This document shows positions 27,051-38,142 of a stretch of 64,000 nucleotides of DNA, piece by piece; the stretch's first letter is position 1; every line of letters starts with the position of its first letter. The notes beneath the pieces were generated by a model. It searched no databases. It saw only the letters and a program-made list of their open reading frames with translations, and was not told where the DNA came from. This DNA is from JAJEEA01 sp965243615 (GTDB taxonomy: Bacteria; Acidobacteriota; Vicinamibacteria; Vicinamibacterales; UBA8438), in contig CBDEVO010000003.1 of NCBI GenBank assembly GCA_965243615.1, forward strand, positions 6,262,001 to 6,326,000, in the 5' to 3' direction. Position numbers and translations under genes: made by a program.

Positions 27051-27599
27051 GTGGGCATCCTCGACGTGCTGCGGGCGGTTCCGGCGACGCCGGCCGCCAC
27101 CGAACGCGGCGACACCGACACCGTGAAGCGCATCGTGGCCGAACTCGACTCGCTGCCGGCCGGGCGCGCGCGCTTTCTCGCGGCCTTCGCCTACGTGCTG
27201 AGCCGGGTGGCGCACGCCGATTCCCGCATCACCGGGGACGAGACCGAGGCGATGCGCGAGATCGTGCGCAAGCTGGGGCACCTGCCGGCGGCGCAGGCGG
27301 TCCTGGTGGTCGAGATCGCCAAGCACCAGGCACGGCTGTTCGGGGGGACGGAGAACTACCTGGTGACCCGCGAGTTCCGCGAGATCGCCACCGACGAACA
27401 GCGCCTCGAGCTGCTCGACTGCGTCTTCGCGGTCGCGGCGTCGGACGGCGCCATCAGCACCATCGAGGAGTCGCAGGCGGGTCAGATCGCCAGGGAGCTG
27501 GGCTTCACGCAGCCGGAGTACGCGTCGGCGCTTGCGGCCCACGCGGAGCATCGGACGGTCCTGCGCTCGCTGCGGGCGACGCGGGCGCCGGCGTCCTGA
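27051..27599 (+). CDS. TerB-like (tellurite-resistance TerB fold) protein
   Basis: It has 182 residues. GTG at 27051 is chosen because GGGGGAGA lies 7 bases upstream; an ATG at 26976 would add 25 basic residues. The helical TerB-like fold is suggested by FLAAFAYVLSRVAHADSRITGDETEAMREIVRKLG and the second, related half LLDCVFAVAASDGAISTIEESQAGQIARELGFT, each with the acidic HADG/SDGxIxxxE pattern that binds metal in DjlA/TerB proteins. It is cytoplasmic with unknown role, possibly metal or stress response. The last 95 bases overlap the end of the convergent AI-2E family gene, and a 30-bp tandem repeat spans its stop codon. Confidence 0.75.
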   Translation: MGILDVLRAVPATPAATERGDTDTVKRIVAELDSLPAGRARFLAAFAYVLSRVAHADSRITGDETEAMREIVRKLGHLPAAQAVLVVEIAKHQARLFGGTENYLVTREFREIATDEQRLELLDCVFAVAASDGAISTIEESQAGQIARELGFTQPEYASALAAHAEHRTVLRSLRATRAPAS

Positions 27600-28683
27600 C
27601 CGCCGGGGACGCGGACGCCGGCGTCCTGAGCGCGGCCCGCTGCCGGGCCGGGTTGGCGTCGAGGAGCACCGAGATCCACCGCAGGTCGTCGGTGTTCTCG
27701 AACGCGATCTTGAAGGTCATCGTGATGGGCACCGCGAGCAGCAGGCCCATCGGCCCCCACACCCACCCCCAGAACACCAGCGACAGGAACACCACCAGGA
27801 CCGACATCCCAAGCTTGCGCCCCAGCAGGGTCGGCTCGAGGATGTTGCCGAAGGCGATGTTGAGGACCACGTAGCCGGCCGCGACGGCCAGCGCCCGACC
27901 CAGGTCGACCTGCACGAGGGCCAGCACCGAGGGGCCGACGGCGGCGACGATGGACCCGATGTTGGGGATGAAGTTGAAGAGGAACGCGACGAGCCCCCAC
28001 ATCAGGGGGAAGTCGATGCCGAGGGTCCAGACCCAGGCGAACGCGAGGAACCCGGTGCCCAGGCTGACCACGGTCTTGACGGCCAGGTACTTCTGGACCT
28101 GCTGGGCCATCTCGCCGAGCCGCTCCAGGTTGGTCCCCCGCTCGCCGAACGCCACGCGCAGCTTCGACCGGAACCCGGCCGCCTCGACGAGGATGAAGAT
28201 GACCGCGAGGAGGACGAGGAACGCATCCTGCAGCAGCCCCGCCAGCGCCCCCAGGGTGCCGCCGAGCAGATTGACCACCGCCTCGGGGTTGACGAGCTCG
28301 AACGGCGTCCGGTCCGCGAACGGGAGGTTGACCTCCTCGGCCCACGCGCTGAGCTGGCCGGCGAGCTCCTCGAACCGCTGGTTGTACTGCGAGTCGGCGA
28401 CGACCTGGGCGAACTCGCCCACCGACTGCCCCACCACCACCCCGAGCACGCTGACGACCCCGGCGGCGGCGAGGACGGTGAGCATGACGGCCAGCCACGT
28501 CGGCACCCGGTTGCGCTGGAGCCACGCCATGACCGGCAGGCTGACGACGGCGATGAAGAGCGCGCTCAGGAACGGCAGCAGGATCTCGCTCGCCTCGCGC
28601 AGACCCGCCACCACGACGATCGCGCTGGCGGCGATCACCAGGGAGCGCATGGCCCGGCGCGGCAACAGCTCCTCGCGGCTCAC
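27505..28683 (-). CDS. AI-2E transporter (PerM/DUF20) family membrane protein
   Basis: It has 392 residues and multiple transmembrane helices (residues 15-40, 60-90, about 155-175, 215-330). The family signature includes the GLVAFLFNFIPNIGSIVAAVGP segment and ILEPTLLGRKLGMSVLVVFLSLVFWGWVWGPMGLLLAVP. Members export small molecules or act in Na/H exchange, and the autoinducer role is proven only for a few. The Ala/Pro-rich C-terminal tail (about 345-392) contains a 10-residue repeat RTPASASPAV/RTPAPASPAA and runs over the convergent TerB gene. It starts 16 bases after the egtD stop, so it is probably cotranscribed with egtB-egtD. Confidence 0.9.
   Translation of the reverse strand: MSREELLPRRAMRSLVIAASAIVVVAGLREASEILLPFLSALFIAVVSLPVMAWLQRNRVPTWLAVMLTVLAAAGVVSVLGVVVGQSVGEFAQVVADSQYNQRFEELAGQLSAWAEEVNLPFADRTPFELVNPEAVVNLLGGTLGALAGLLQDAFLVLLAVIFILVEAAGFRSKLRVAFGERGTNLERLGEMAQQVQKYLAVKTVVSLGTGFLAFAWVWTLGIDFPLMWGLVAFLFNFIPNIGSIVAAVGPSVLALVQVDLGRALAVAAGYVVLNIAFGNILEPTLLGRKLGMSVLVVFLSLVFWGWVWGPMGLLLAVPITMTFKIAFENTDDLRWISVLLDANPARQRAALRTPASASPAVRTPAPASPAASAGPSDAPRGPQAPTRTPAA
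27578..27630. repeat. 30-bp tandem duplication across the TerB stop codon
   Basis: The unit GACGCGGGCGCCGGCGTCCT (27578 onward, with TGA) recurs as GACGCGGACGCCGGCGTCCT from 27608, also followed by TGA. On the minus strand it encodes the duplicated decapeptide in the AI-2E family protein tail. Confidence 0.8.
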
Positions 28684-28699
28684 GGCGCTGCTCCTCCGC

Positions 28700-29659
28700 T
28701 CACCGCGGCTCGAACGCGGTGAGCGCGAACCGGTCGCGCTCGTCCACCCACTGCCGGGTCACGGCCAGCCCGGCGGCGGCCCCGAGCTCGCGCACGCCGT
28801 CGGTCTCGTACTTGTACGAGCTCTCCGTCCAGATCGACTCCCCTTCCGCGAAGCGGACGGAGCAGTCGGCGCCGGGGATGTCGACGGTCTGGGCCCGCAG
28901 GCTCTCGAGGTGCATCTCCATGCGCGACTCCGCCGCGTTCCAGACGGCGCGGTGCGCGAACGCGTCGAGATCGAAGCCGGCCCCGAGCTCCCGGTTGAGG
29001 CGCGCGAGCACGTTCAGGTTGAACGCCGCCGTCACCCCCAGCGGGTCGTCGTAGGCGAGCACCAGCTCCGCCTCGGGCTTCACGAGGTCGGTGCCGAGGA
29101 GGAAGCGGTCGCCCCGCCGCAGCCCCGACCGGACCGCGCCGACGAACGCCAGGCTCTCGGCGGGGTCGAGGTTGCCGATGTTCGAGCCCAGGAAGGCAGC
29201 CAGCACCGCGCCGTCACCGCGCCGTGCCGACGCCACCCGCTCGATCCCGTCCTCGTAGGTCGTCCGGTGGCCCGTCACGGGCAGGTCGGGCCAGCGGGAC
29301 AGCGTCCGGGCGGCCAGCTCGAGCGCGGTCGCCGACACGTCGACGAGCTCGACCCGCACCGGGACGCCGGACTCCAGCAGGGGCTCGACGATCTGCGCGA
29401 GCTTCTCGCCGCTGCCCGCCCCCAACTCGACGATCGTAACCGGCGCGGCGAGGCCGGCGCCAATCTCGCCGGCGCGGGCGGCCAGCAGCCGCTGCTCGGC
29501 CCGCGTGATCCGGTACTCCGGCAGGGCGCAGATCGCCTCGAAGAGCCGCGACCCCAGCGCGTCGTAGAGATACCGGGGCTGAAGCTGCTTCCGGGGGCGG
29601 CCCAGATCGCGCCGCACGTCGGCCGCAAAGCGGTCGCGGACCGCCACCGCCCCGTTCAC
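28700..29659 (-). CDS. egtD: L-histidine N-alpha-methyltransferase
   Basis: This enzyme trimethylates histidine with S-adenosylmethionine to hercynine, the first step of ergothioneine synthesis, in the cytosol. It has 319 residues, the usual EgtD length. It starts with LGRPRKQLQPRYLYDALGSRLFEAICALPEYRITRAE, has the SAM-binding VELGAGSGEKL near residue 83, and the substrate region FLGSNIGNLDP around 160. The C-terminal IWTESSYKYE motif also matches. GTG start at 29659 is chosen because it overlaps the egtB stop (GTGA), giving coupled translation. Confidence 0.95.
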   Translation of the reverse strand: MNGAVAVRDRFAADVRRDLGRPRKQLQPRYLYDALGSRLFEAICALPEYRITRAEQRLLAARAGEIGAGLAAPVTIVELGAGSGEKLAQIVEPLLESGVPVRVELVDVSATALELAARTLSRWPDLPVTGHRTTYEDGIERVASARRGDGAVLAAFLGSNIGNLDPAESLAFVGAVRSGLRRGDRFLLGTDLVKPEAELVLAYDDPLGVTAAFNLNVLARLNRELGAGFDLDAFAHRAVWNAAESRMEMHLESLRAQTVDIPGADCSVRFAEGESIWTESSYKYETDGVRELGAAAGLAVTRQWVDERDRFALTAFEPR

Positions 29660-30999
29660 CGCGACAGGTCCTCCACGCAGCGGAACCCCGCGTAGACGAA
29701 CGGGTAGTGGGGCCGGAACCAGTTGCGGAAGCTGCGCCGGATCAGGCCGGGCGCGGTGGCGGGGGACGCCCCCTTGATCACGTAGTGCAGCCCGTCGAAG
29801 AAGTCGGCGGAGTACTCCGGGTACGACGCCATGGGCGCGAAGCCGGGGAACCCGTCGAAGACGGTGGAGGTCCATTCCCAGCCGTTGCCGACGAGATCGT
29901 GCACGCCCCACGCGCTCGCGCCGGCGGGGAACGAGCCGACCGGCACGGGGTCCCATCCCCGGAAGCCGAAGTGGCCGCGGGTCGGGTCGGGCGGCCCGTC
30001 GCCCCACGGATGGGGGCGCTCGGCGCCGTCCGGCGTCCCGTAGGCGGCGCGGTGGAACTCGGCCTCGGTCGGCAGCCGCACCCCCTTCCAGCCCGCGTAG
30101 GCGGCCGCCTCGGCCTGGGTGACCCACACCGGCCAGGCCGGCGGCAGCGGCACCGTCTCGAACATCCCCCGCCACCGCCAGGCGCCGCCCTCGCGCCCCC
30201 AGAACGCGGGATGCCGGACCCCCGCCGCCTCGAGCCAGGCCCAGTCCGCCTCCGTCCACCAGCGGCGGTCCGCGTAGCCGCCCGCCTCCACGAACTCGAG
30301 AAACGCGTGGTTGGTCACGTTGTGCCGGTCGATGTCGAAGGCGGGCACGTCGACGGCCAGGGTCGGGAACTCGTTGTCCCATCCGAACGGAATCCCGTCG
30401 CGCTCCGCTCCCAGCGTGGCCCGGCCGGCGGGAACGCGAACCCGGTCGACGGCGGGCGCGCCTCCCCCGGTCACCGGCCCGGCGGCGGCGGGGCGGCGCT
30501 TCAGGGCCGGTGGCAGCCGGTGCCACATGTACGCCAGGGTCTCCTGGTGCAGCTCCTCATGCTCGATCAGGGTGAACACGGCCTGGCCGCGGTGCAGCAC
30601 GGGATGCCCCTCGCGCTCGACGTCGGCGTGCTCGAGCGCGTCTACGATCAACCGGTCGGCCTCGTCGGCGTAGCCGCGCACCGCCTCGCGGCTCGGCCAC
30701 GACGCGACCGCGGCCCCGTCGGCGGCGGCCTGGCTCTCGGGATCGATGCCGCGGGCGAAGAGCACCTCGAGCCCGGGGTCGACCCCCGGCCGCCCGAGCC
30801 CGCGCTTGATCAGCGTGTTGACGCTGAACGCGGGGATGTGCCCCTCGTAGAACACCACGGGATGCCGGAGGGGTATCGGCTGCTCGTAGTAGGCGTCCCG
30901 ACTCAGCAGGTCGAAGAGGCCGGCCGTGCGTTCACGGGTGTTACGGAACCAGGTGATGCAGGCCTCCCTGTCGACCACCGGCTGACGCGCCCGATCCAT
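29656..30999 (-). CDS. egtB: ergothioneine sulfoxide synthase, EgtB type
   Basis: This non-heme iron enzyme joins a thiol donor (gamma-glutamylcysteine or cysteine) to hercynine as a sulfoxide. It has 447 residues. The N-terminal DinB-like domain carries the iron ligands H54, H147 and H151 (HEELHQE at 147-153). The C-terminal formylglycine-generating-enzyme-like domain (about 190-445) includes WPVWVTQAEAAAYAGWKGVRLPTEAEF and VHDLVGNGWEWT. The ATG at 30999 has GGGGAGGA upstream. No egtA, egtC or egtE is in the window, so the thiol donor and the lyase step are unresolved. It heads the egtB-egtD-AI-2E operon. Confidence 0.93.
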   Translation of the reverse strand: MDRARQPVVDREACITWFRNTRERTAGLFDLLSRDAYYEQPIPLRHPVVFYEGHIPAFSVNTLIKRGLGRPGVDPGLEVLFARGIDPESQAAADGAAVASWPSREAVRGYADEADRLIVDALEHADVEREGHPVLHRGQAVFTLIEHEELHQETLAYMWHRLPPALKRRPAAAGPVTGGGAPAVDRVRVPAGRATLGAERDGIPFGWDNEFPTLAVDVPAFDIDRHNVTNHAFLEFVEAGGYADRRWWTEADWAWLEAAGVRHPAFWGREGGAWRWRGMFETVPLPPAWPVWVTQAEAAAYAGWKGVRLPTEAEFHRAAYGTPDGAERPHPWGDGPPDPTRGHFGFRGWDPVPVGSFPAGASAWGVHDLVGNGWEWTSTVFDGFPGFAPMASYPEYSADFFDGLHYVIKGASPATAPGLIRRSFRNWFRPHYPFVYAGFRCVEDLSR

Positions 31000-31368
31000 G
31001 CGAAGGTCCTCCCCGCGGCCGACGTCTCGACGAGCCCGTGGCGAAGGCCCCGCGGCCATCGACCGGCGATGCGCGCCGTGTTCGTTCCCCGGGGCTGCTC
31101 CGAGCCTCGCGGGATGCCCGGACCGGCTCGCTCGCCGCGTCCTGCCGTTCGCCGCTCCCGGTACGGCGCGAGGCTCTCCGAGGCCCGCGGGAGCGCCGCG
31201 CGGTCGTGAAAGGGTACCACAGCGGCCCGCGGCCGGAAGCCCGCCCCGGGGAGCCAAGGGGGCAGGCCGGCCGGACCGCGAAGACCGTTGTGGTAGCCTG
31301 AGACACGGCTCGGGCCCGCCCCGACGTGCGGCGCGCGGACGTTGCCGGCGCGGGCGGCGCGCGTCCCC
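31000..31368. other. 369-base divergent region between egtB and tRNA-Leu
   Basis: It must hold the promoters for the egt operon (minus) and for tRNA-Leu/tig (+). No clear -35/-10 pair or gene was recognised. Confidence 0.35.
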
Positions 31369-31455
31369 GCGAAAGTGGCGGAATTGGCAGACGCGCCGGA
31401 TTTAGGATCCGGTGGCCGAGAGGCCGTGGGGGTTCGAGTCCCCCCTTTCGCACCA
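31369..31455 (+). tRNA. tRNA-Leu (anticodon TAG)
   Basis: This 87-nt type II tRNA has acceptor arms GCGAAAG / CTTTCGC (31369-31375 and 31445-31451), an anticodon stem CCGGA/TCCGG around loop TTTAGGA (anticodon TAG, reading CUA), a long variable arm, T-arm GGGGGTTCGAGTCCCCC, discriminator A and encoded CCA. It lies 17 bases before tig, so they may share a transcript. Confidence 0.97.
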
Positions 31456-31472
31456 GTCCGGATGAACCGCAG

Positions 31473-32765
31473 ATGAAGTCGGGAATCACCGAGCTCAGCG
31501 AGACCCGGCGGCGTCTCGACGTCGAGATCCCCGCGGACGACGTCGACGCCGCCATCGACCGGCTGGCCCGGCGCCACCGGGGGCGCGCCCGCGTGCCCGG
31601 CTTCCGGCCCGGCAAGGTCCCGATGCGCATCGTGCGGCAGCGCTTCAAGGAAGACATCCTGCACGACGCGGCGAGCGACCTGGTGCCGGCCGCGGTCGAC
31701 ACCGCGCTCGAGGAGCACGGGGTGCGCACCGTCGACACCCCCGACGTGCGGGAAATCTCGATCGACGAGGGCGAGCCGCTCACCTTCCACGCTCTCTTCG
31801 AGGTGATGCCGTCCATCACCGCGCTCGACTACGACGCGCTGACCCTGCGGCGCCGGCCGGTGACCCCCGACGCGGGGGCCGAGGAACGCGCGCTCGAGCA
31901 GCTCCGGCTGCGGGCGAGCCGCGTGGTGCCGGTAACGGACCGCCCCCTCGAGGCCGGCGACATCGCCATCCTCGACCTGACGCGGAGCGCGGATGCCGGC
32001 GACGGGGAGTCGGGCGGGTTCCGCGAGCCGCAACAGCGGGCGACCGTCGAGCTGGGGGTCGAGGGCAACCCGCCGGGGTTCGACGACGAGATCGCCGGCC
32101 TCGCCGTCGGCGACTCGAAGACGTTCGAGCTGACCTACCCCGGGGGCTCGGCCCCGGCCGAGCTCGCGGGACGGCGCGTCACCCACGAGGTGACTGTGCG
32201 CGAGCACCACCGGCGCGAGCTCCCCGACCTCGACGACGCGTTCGCGAAGTCGGTGGGCGGCTTCGAGTCGCTGGAGAAGCTGAAGGCCCGGATCGCCGAC
32301 GACGTCGGGCGCGAGGCCGAGATAGAGACCCGGCGCGGCGTGCGGCGCGACCTCCTGCGCCAGCTCGCGGGGCGGCTCACGACGGAGGTGCCCGACGCCC
32401 TCGTCGAGCGCGAGATCGCCCGGCGGCTGGAGCAGGTCGCCGCGGCGATGGCCCAGCAGGGCATGGACCCGCGGTCGGCCAACGTCGACTGGAAGACCCT
32501 GCAGGAGGAGCAGCGCGAGCCGTCCATCGAGGCGGTGCGGGCCTCGCTGGTGCTCGACGAGGTGGCGAAGCGCGAGGACGTCAGCGTCAGCGACGAAGAC
32601 GTCGAGCGGGAGGTGGCGCGGCACGCGGAGAAGCTGGGCCAGACCCCGGCCGCGGTGCGGGCCCGGCTCGAGCGCGATGAAGGCATCGCCCGGCTGTCGG
32701 AGAGCCTGCGGCGCGAGAAGGCGATTGACTTGCTCTTGTCGCGTGCTACCATCGTGACGGCGTGA
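31473..32765 (+). CDS. tig: trigger factor
   Basis: This ribosome-bound chaperone with peptidyl-prolyl isomerase activity meets nascent chains at the exit tunnel. It has 430 residues. The ribosome-binding signature GFRPGKVP is at about 43-50 (canonical GFRxGKxP), the FKBP-like PPIase domain covers about 150-240, and the helical C-terminal arms follow. The start is set to MKSGITELSETRRRLDVEIP. It is first in the tig-clpP-clpX-lon block, so folding and degradation functions are colocated. Confidence 0.96.
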   Translation: MKSGITELSETRRRLDVEIPADDVDAAIDRLARRHRGRARVPGFRPGKVPMRIVRQRFKEDILHDAASDLVPAAVDTALEEHGVRTVDTPDVREISIDEGEPLTFHALFEVMPSITALDYDALTLRRRPVTPDAGAEERALEQLRLRASRVVPVTDRPLEAGDIAILDLTRSADAGDGESGGFREPQQRATVELGVEGNPPGFDDEIAGLAVGDSKTFELTYPGGSAPAELAGRRVTHEVTVREHHRRELPDLDDAFAKSVGGFESLEKLKARIADDVGREAEIETRRGVRRDLLRQLAGRLTTEVPDALVEREIARRLEQVAAAMAQQGMDPRSANVDWKTLQEEQREPSIEAVRASLVLDEVAKREDVSVSDEDVEREVARHAEKLGQTPAAVRARLERDEGIARLSESLRREKAIDLLLSRATIVTA

Positions 32766-32859
32766 GCTTGCGCTCCGCTCCCGCCGCCATTCCTCGGCCG
32801 CGACGCGATCATCGAACCGCGGGCGCCGGAAAAACCCCGACAACCCACGCGCAACCGAC

Positions 32860-33462
32860 ATGTCCGAGGTCCACAACCAGTTGATTCCCGTCGTCGTCGA
32901 GCAGACCAACCGTGGCGAGCGCGCCTACGACATCTACTCGCGCCTGCTGAAGGACAGCATCATCTTCATCGGCACCCCCATCGAGGACGCCATCGCGAAC
33001 CTGGTCATCGCCCAGATGCTCTTCCTCGAGGCGGAGGACCCCGACCGCGACATCGTGCTGTACATCAACAGTCCGGGGGGGTCGATCTCGGCCGGCCTGG
33101 CCGTCTACGACACGATGCAGTTCATCAAGCCCGACGTCCAGACCTACTGCATCGGACAGGCGGCCTCGATGGCCGCGGTGCTGCTCGCGGCGGGCGCCCG
33201 CGGCAAGCGCTACAGCCTGCCCAACTCCCGCATCATCATCCACCAGCCCCTCATGTCGGGGCTGGCCGGTCAGGCGAGCGACATCGACATCCACGCCAAG
33301 GAGATCATCCGCATGCGGACGCGGCTGAACGAGATGCTGGTCGAGCACACCGGCCAGGACCTGGCGCGGATCGAGGAGGACACCGAGCGCGACTACATCA
33401 TGACCGCGGACCAGAGCCGCGAATACGGTATCATTGACGAAGTGGTCAGGCAGCGCGCCTAG
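32860..33462 (+). CDS. clpP: ATP-dependent Clp protease proteolytic subunit
   Basis: This is the tetradecameric serine peptidase of ClpXP/ClpAP. It has 200 residues. The catalytic Ser is in GQAASMAAVLLAAG (near residue 105), the His in RIIIHQPL (near 128), and an Asp after DTERDY (near 178). The N-terminal LIPVVVEQTNRGERAYDIYSRLL is typical. It is preceded by a 94-base gap after tig and followed 209 bases later by clpX. Confidence 0.97.
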   Translation: MSEVHNQLIPVVVEQTNRGERAYDIYSRLLKDSIIFIGTPIEDAIANLVIAQMLFLEAEDPDRDIVLYINSPGGSISAGLAVYDTMQFIKPDVQTYCIGQAASMAAVLLAAGARGKRYSLPNSRIIIHQPLMSGLAGQASDIDIHAKEIIRMRTRLNEMLVEHTGQDLARIEEDTERDYIMTADQSREYGIIDEVVRQRA

Positions 33463-33671
33463 CCGCCCCGCGGCGAGACCCCGCGGGCCCCGGCGCGCCG
33501 AGACGCCCCGCCCGGCAGGGCGTGACGAGGGACCGCACCGCAGCAAGCGACCGTGGAACCACCGTGTCAGGGGGAACACCGGGCCGGTCGCACGCCGCGG
33601 CGGCGTCCCCCGCGAGGCGGTCGCCGCCCAAGGGGTGGATCCACCTTGCCCGGCCGGGCGTTGGGTGACAG

Positions 33672-37302
<3,631 letters not shown>

Positions 37303-37303
<1 letters not shown>

Positions 37304-37337
37304 CGGAAAACCGCCGCCCTCGCGGCCGCGTTTCCGC
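37303..37337 (+). terminator. possible hairpin after lon
   Basis: GCGGAAA (37303-37309) can pair with TTTCCGC (37331-37337) around a GC-rich, self-complementary loop immediately after the lon stop. There is no following T-run, so it is a weak terminator candidate at best. Confidence 0.3.
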
Positions 37338-37405
37338 CCGGTCCCTGACACGGCGTCCGCGCAGCATCCTCGCCGCGCGAACGCCTGCCCCCCGGTCGCC
37401 GGCGG

Positions 37406-38074
37406 ATGAAGATCCACACCGCGGAGTTCGTCCGGAGCGTCGGCGCCGACAGCCCGCTCCCCGACCCGCGGGTGCCCCAGGTCAGCCTCATCGGCCGGTC
37501 GAACGTCGGCAAGTCGACCCTGATCAACGCCCTCGCGCGCCGCAAGATCGCCCGGGCCGGCGGCGCCCCCGGCACCACGCGCCTCCTCAACGTCTACCGC
37601 ATCGTCCTCGCCCGGCACCGCGGCGAGCTGCTGCTCATCGACCTCCCCGGCTACGGCTACGCCCGCGGCGGGGCGGAGAGCACCCGGGTCTTCGACCGGC
37701 TCACCGAGCGGTACTTCCGCCGAGCCACGACGACGGGAAACCAGCGGGGAGAGTCCGGTCGAGAGGAGCCACCGGCGCCGACAGCGCCGGTCGGCGCAAT
37801 CCTGCTCGTCGACGCGCGGCACCCGGGACTCGAGAACGACCGCAATGCCCTTGCTTGGCTGACCGGCCTCGAGCTGCCCCTCGTCGTCGCCGCGACCAAG
37901 ATCGACCGCCTCGCCCGATCAGCCCGTCACGCCAGGCTGCGGGGGCACGAGCAGGCCCTGGCGCACCCGGTACTGCCGGTCTCTGCGAAGCGGGGCGACG
38001 GCCTGCCCGAGCTGTGGACGGCGCTGCTGGCCCTCGCAGGCGGCACGCTCCCGGGCTCGGAGGTCCGGCAGTAG
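37406..38074 (+). CDS. engB: ribosome biogenesis GTP-binding protein EngB/YsxC
   Basis: This essential TRAFAC-class GTPase acts in 50S assembly. It has 222 residues. G1 GRSNVGKST is at about 31-39, the G2-region GTTR follows, G3 is DLPGYGYA near 80, and G4 is TKIDRL near 165. An insertion of roughly 20 low-complexity residues (GNQRGESGREEPPAPTAP) before the VGAILLVDARH strand makes it slightly longer than usual; this stretch is probably a surface loop. It lies 102 bases after lon on the same strand. Confidence 0.95.
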   Translation: MKIHTAEFVRSVGADSPLPDPRVPQVSLIGRSNVGKSTLINALARRKIARAGGAPGTTRLLNVYRIVLARHRGELLLIDLPGYGYARGGAESTRVFDRLTERYFRRATTTGNQRGESGREEPPAPTAPVGAILLVDARHPGLENDRNALAWLTGLELPLVVAATKIDRLARSARHARLRGHEQALAHPVLPVSAKRGDGLPELWTALLALAGGTLPGSEVRQ

Positions 38075-38142
38075 CCACCCTCGGACCAGACCCGTCGCCA
38101 CACCGGGCGAGTCCGTCCGAGGCTCGTCTGCGCCGGGGCCCG

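Noticed and set aside
33463..33671. Possible small gene between clpP and clpX
   Set aside because: Frames are Arg/Pro-rich without a ribosome binding site or homology-like pattern.
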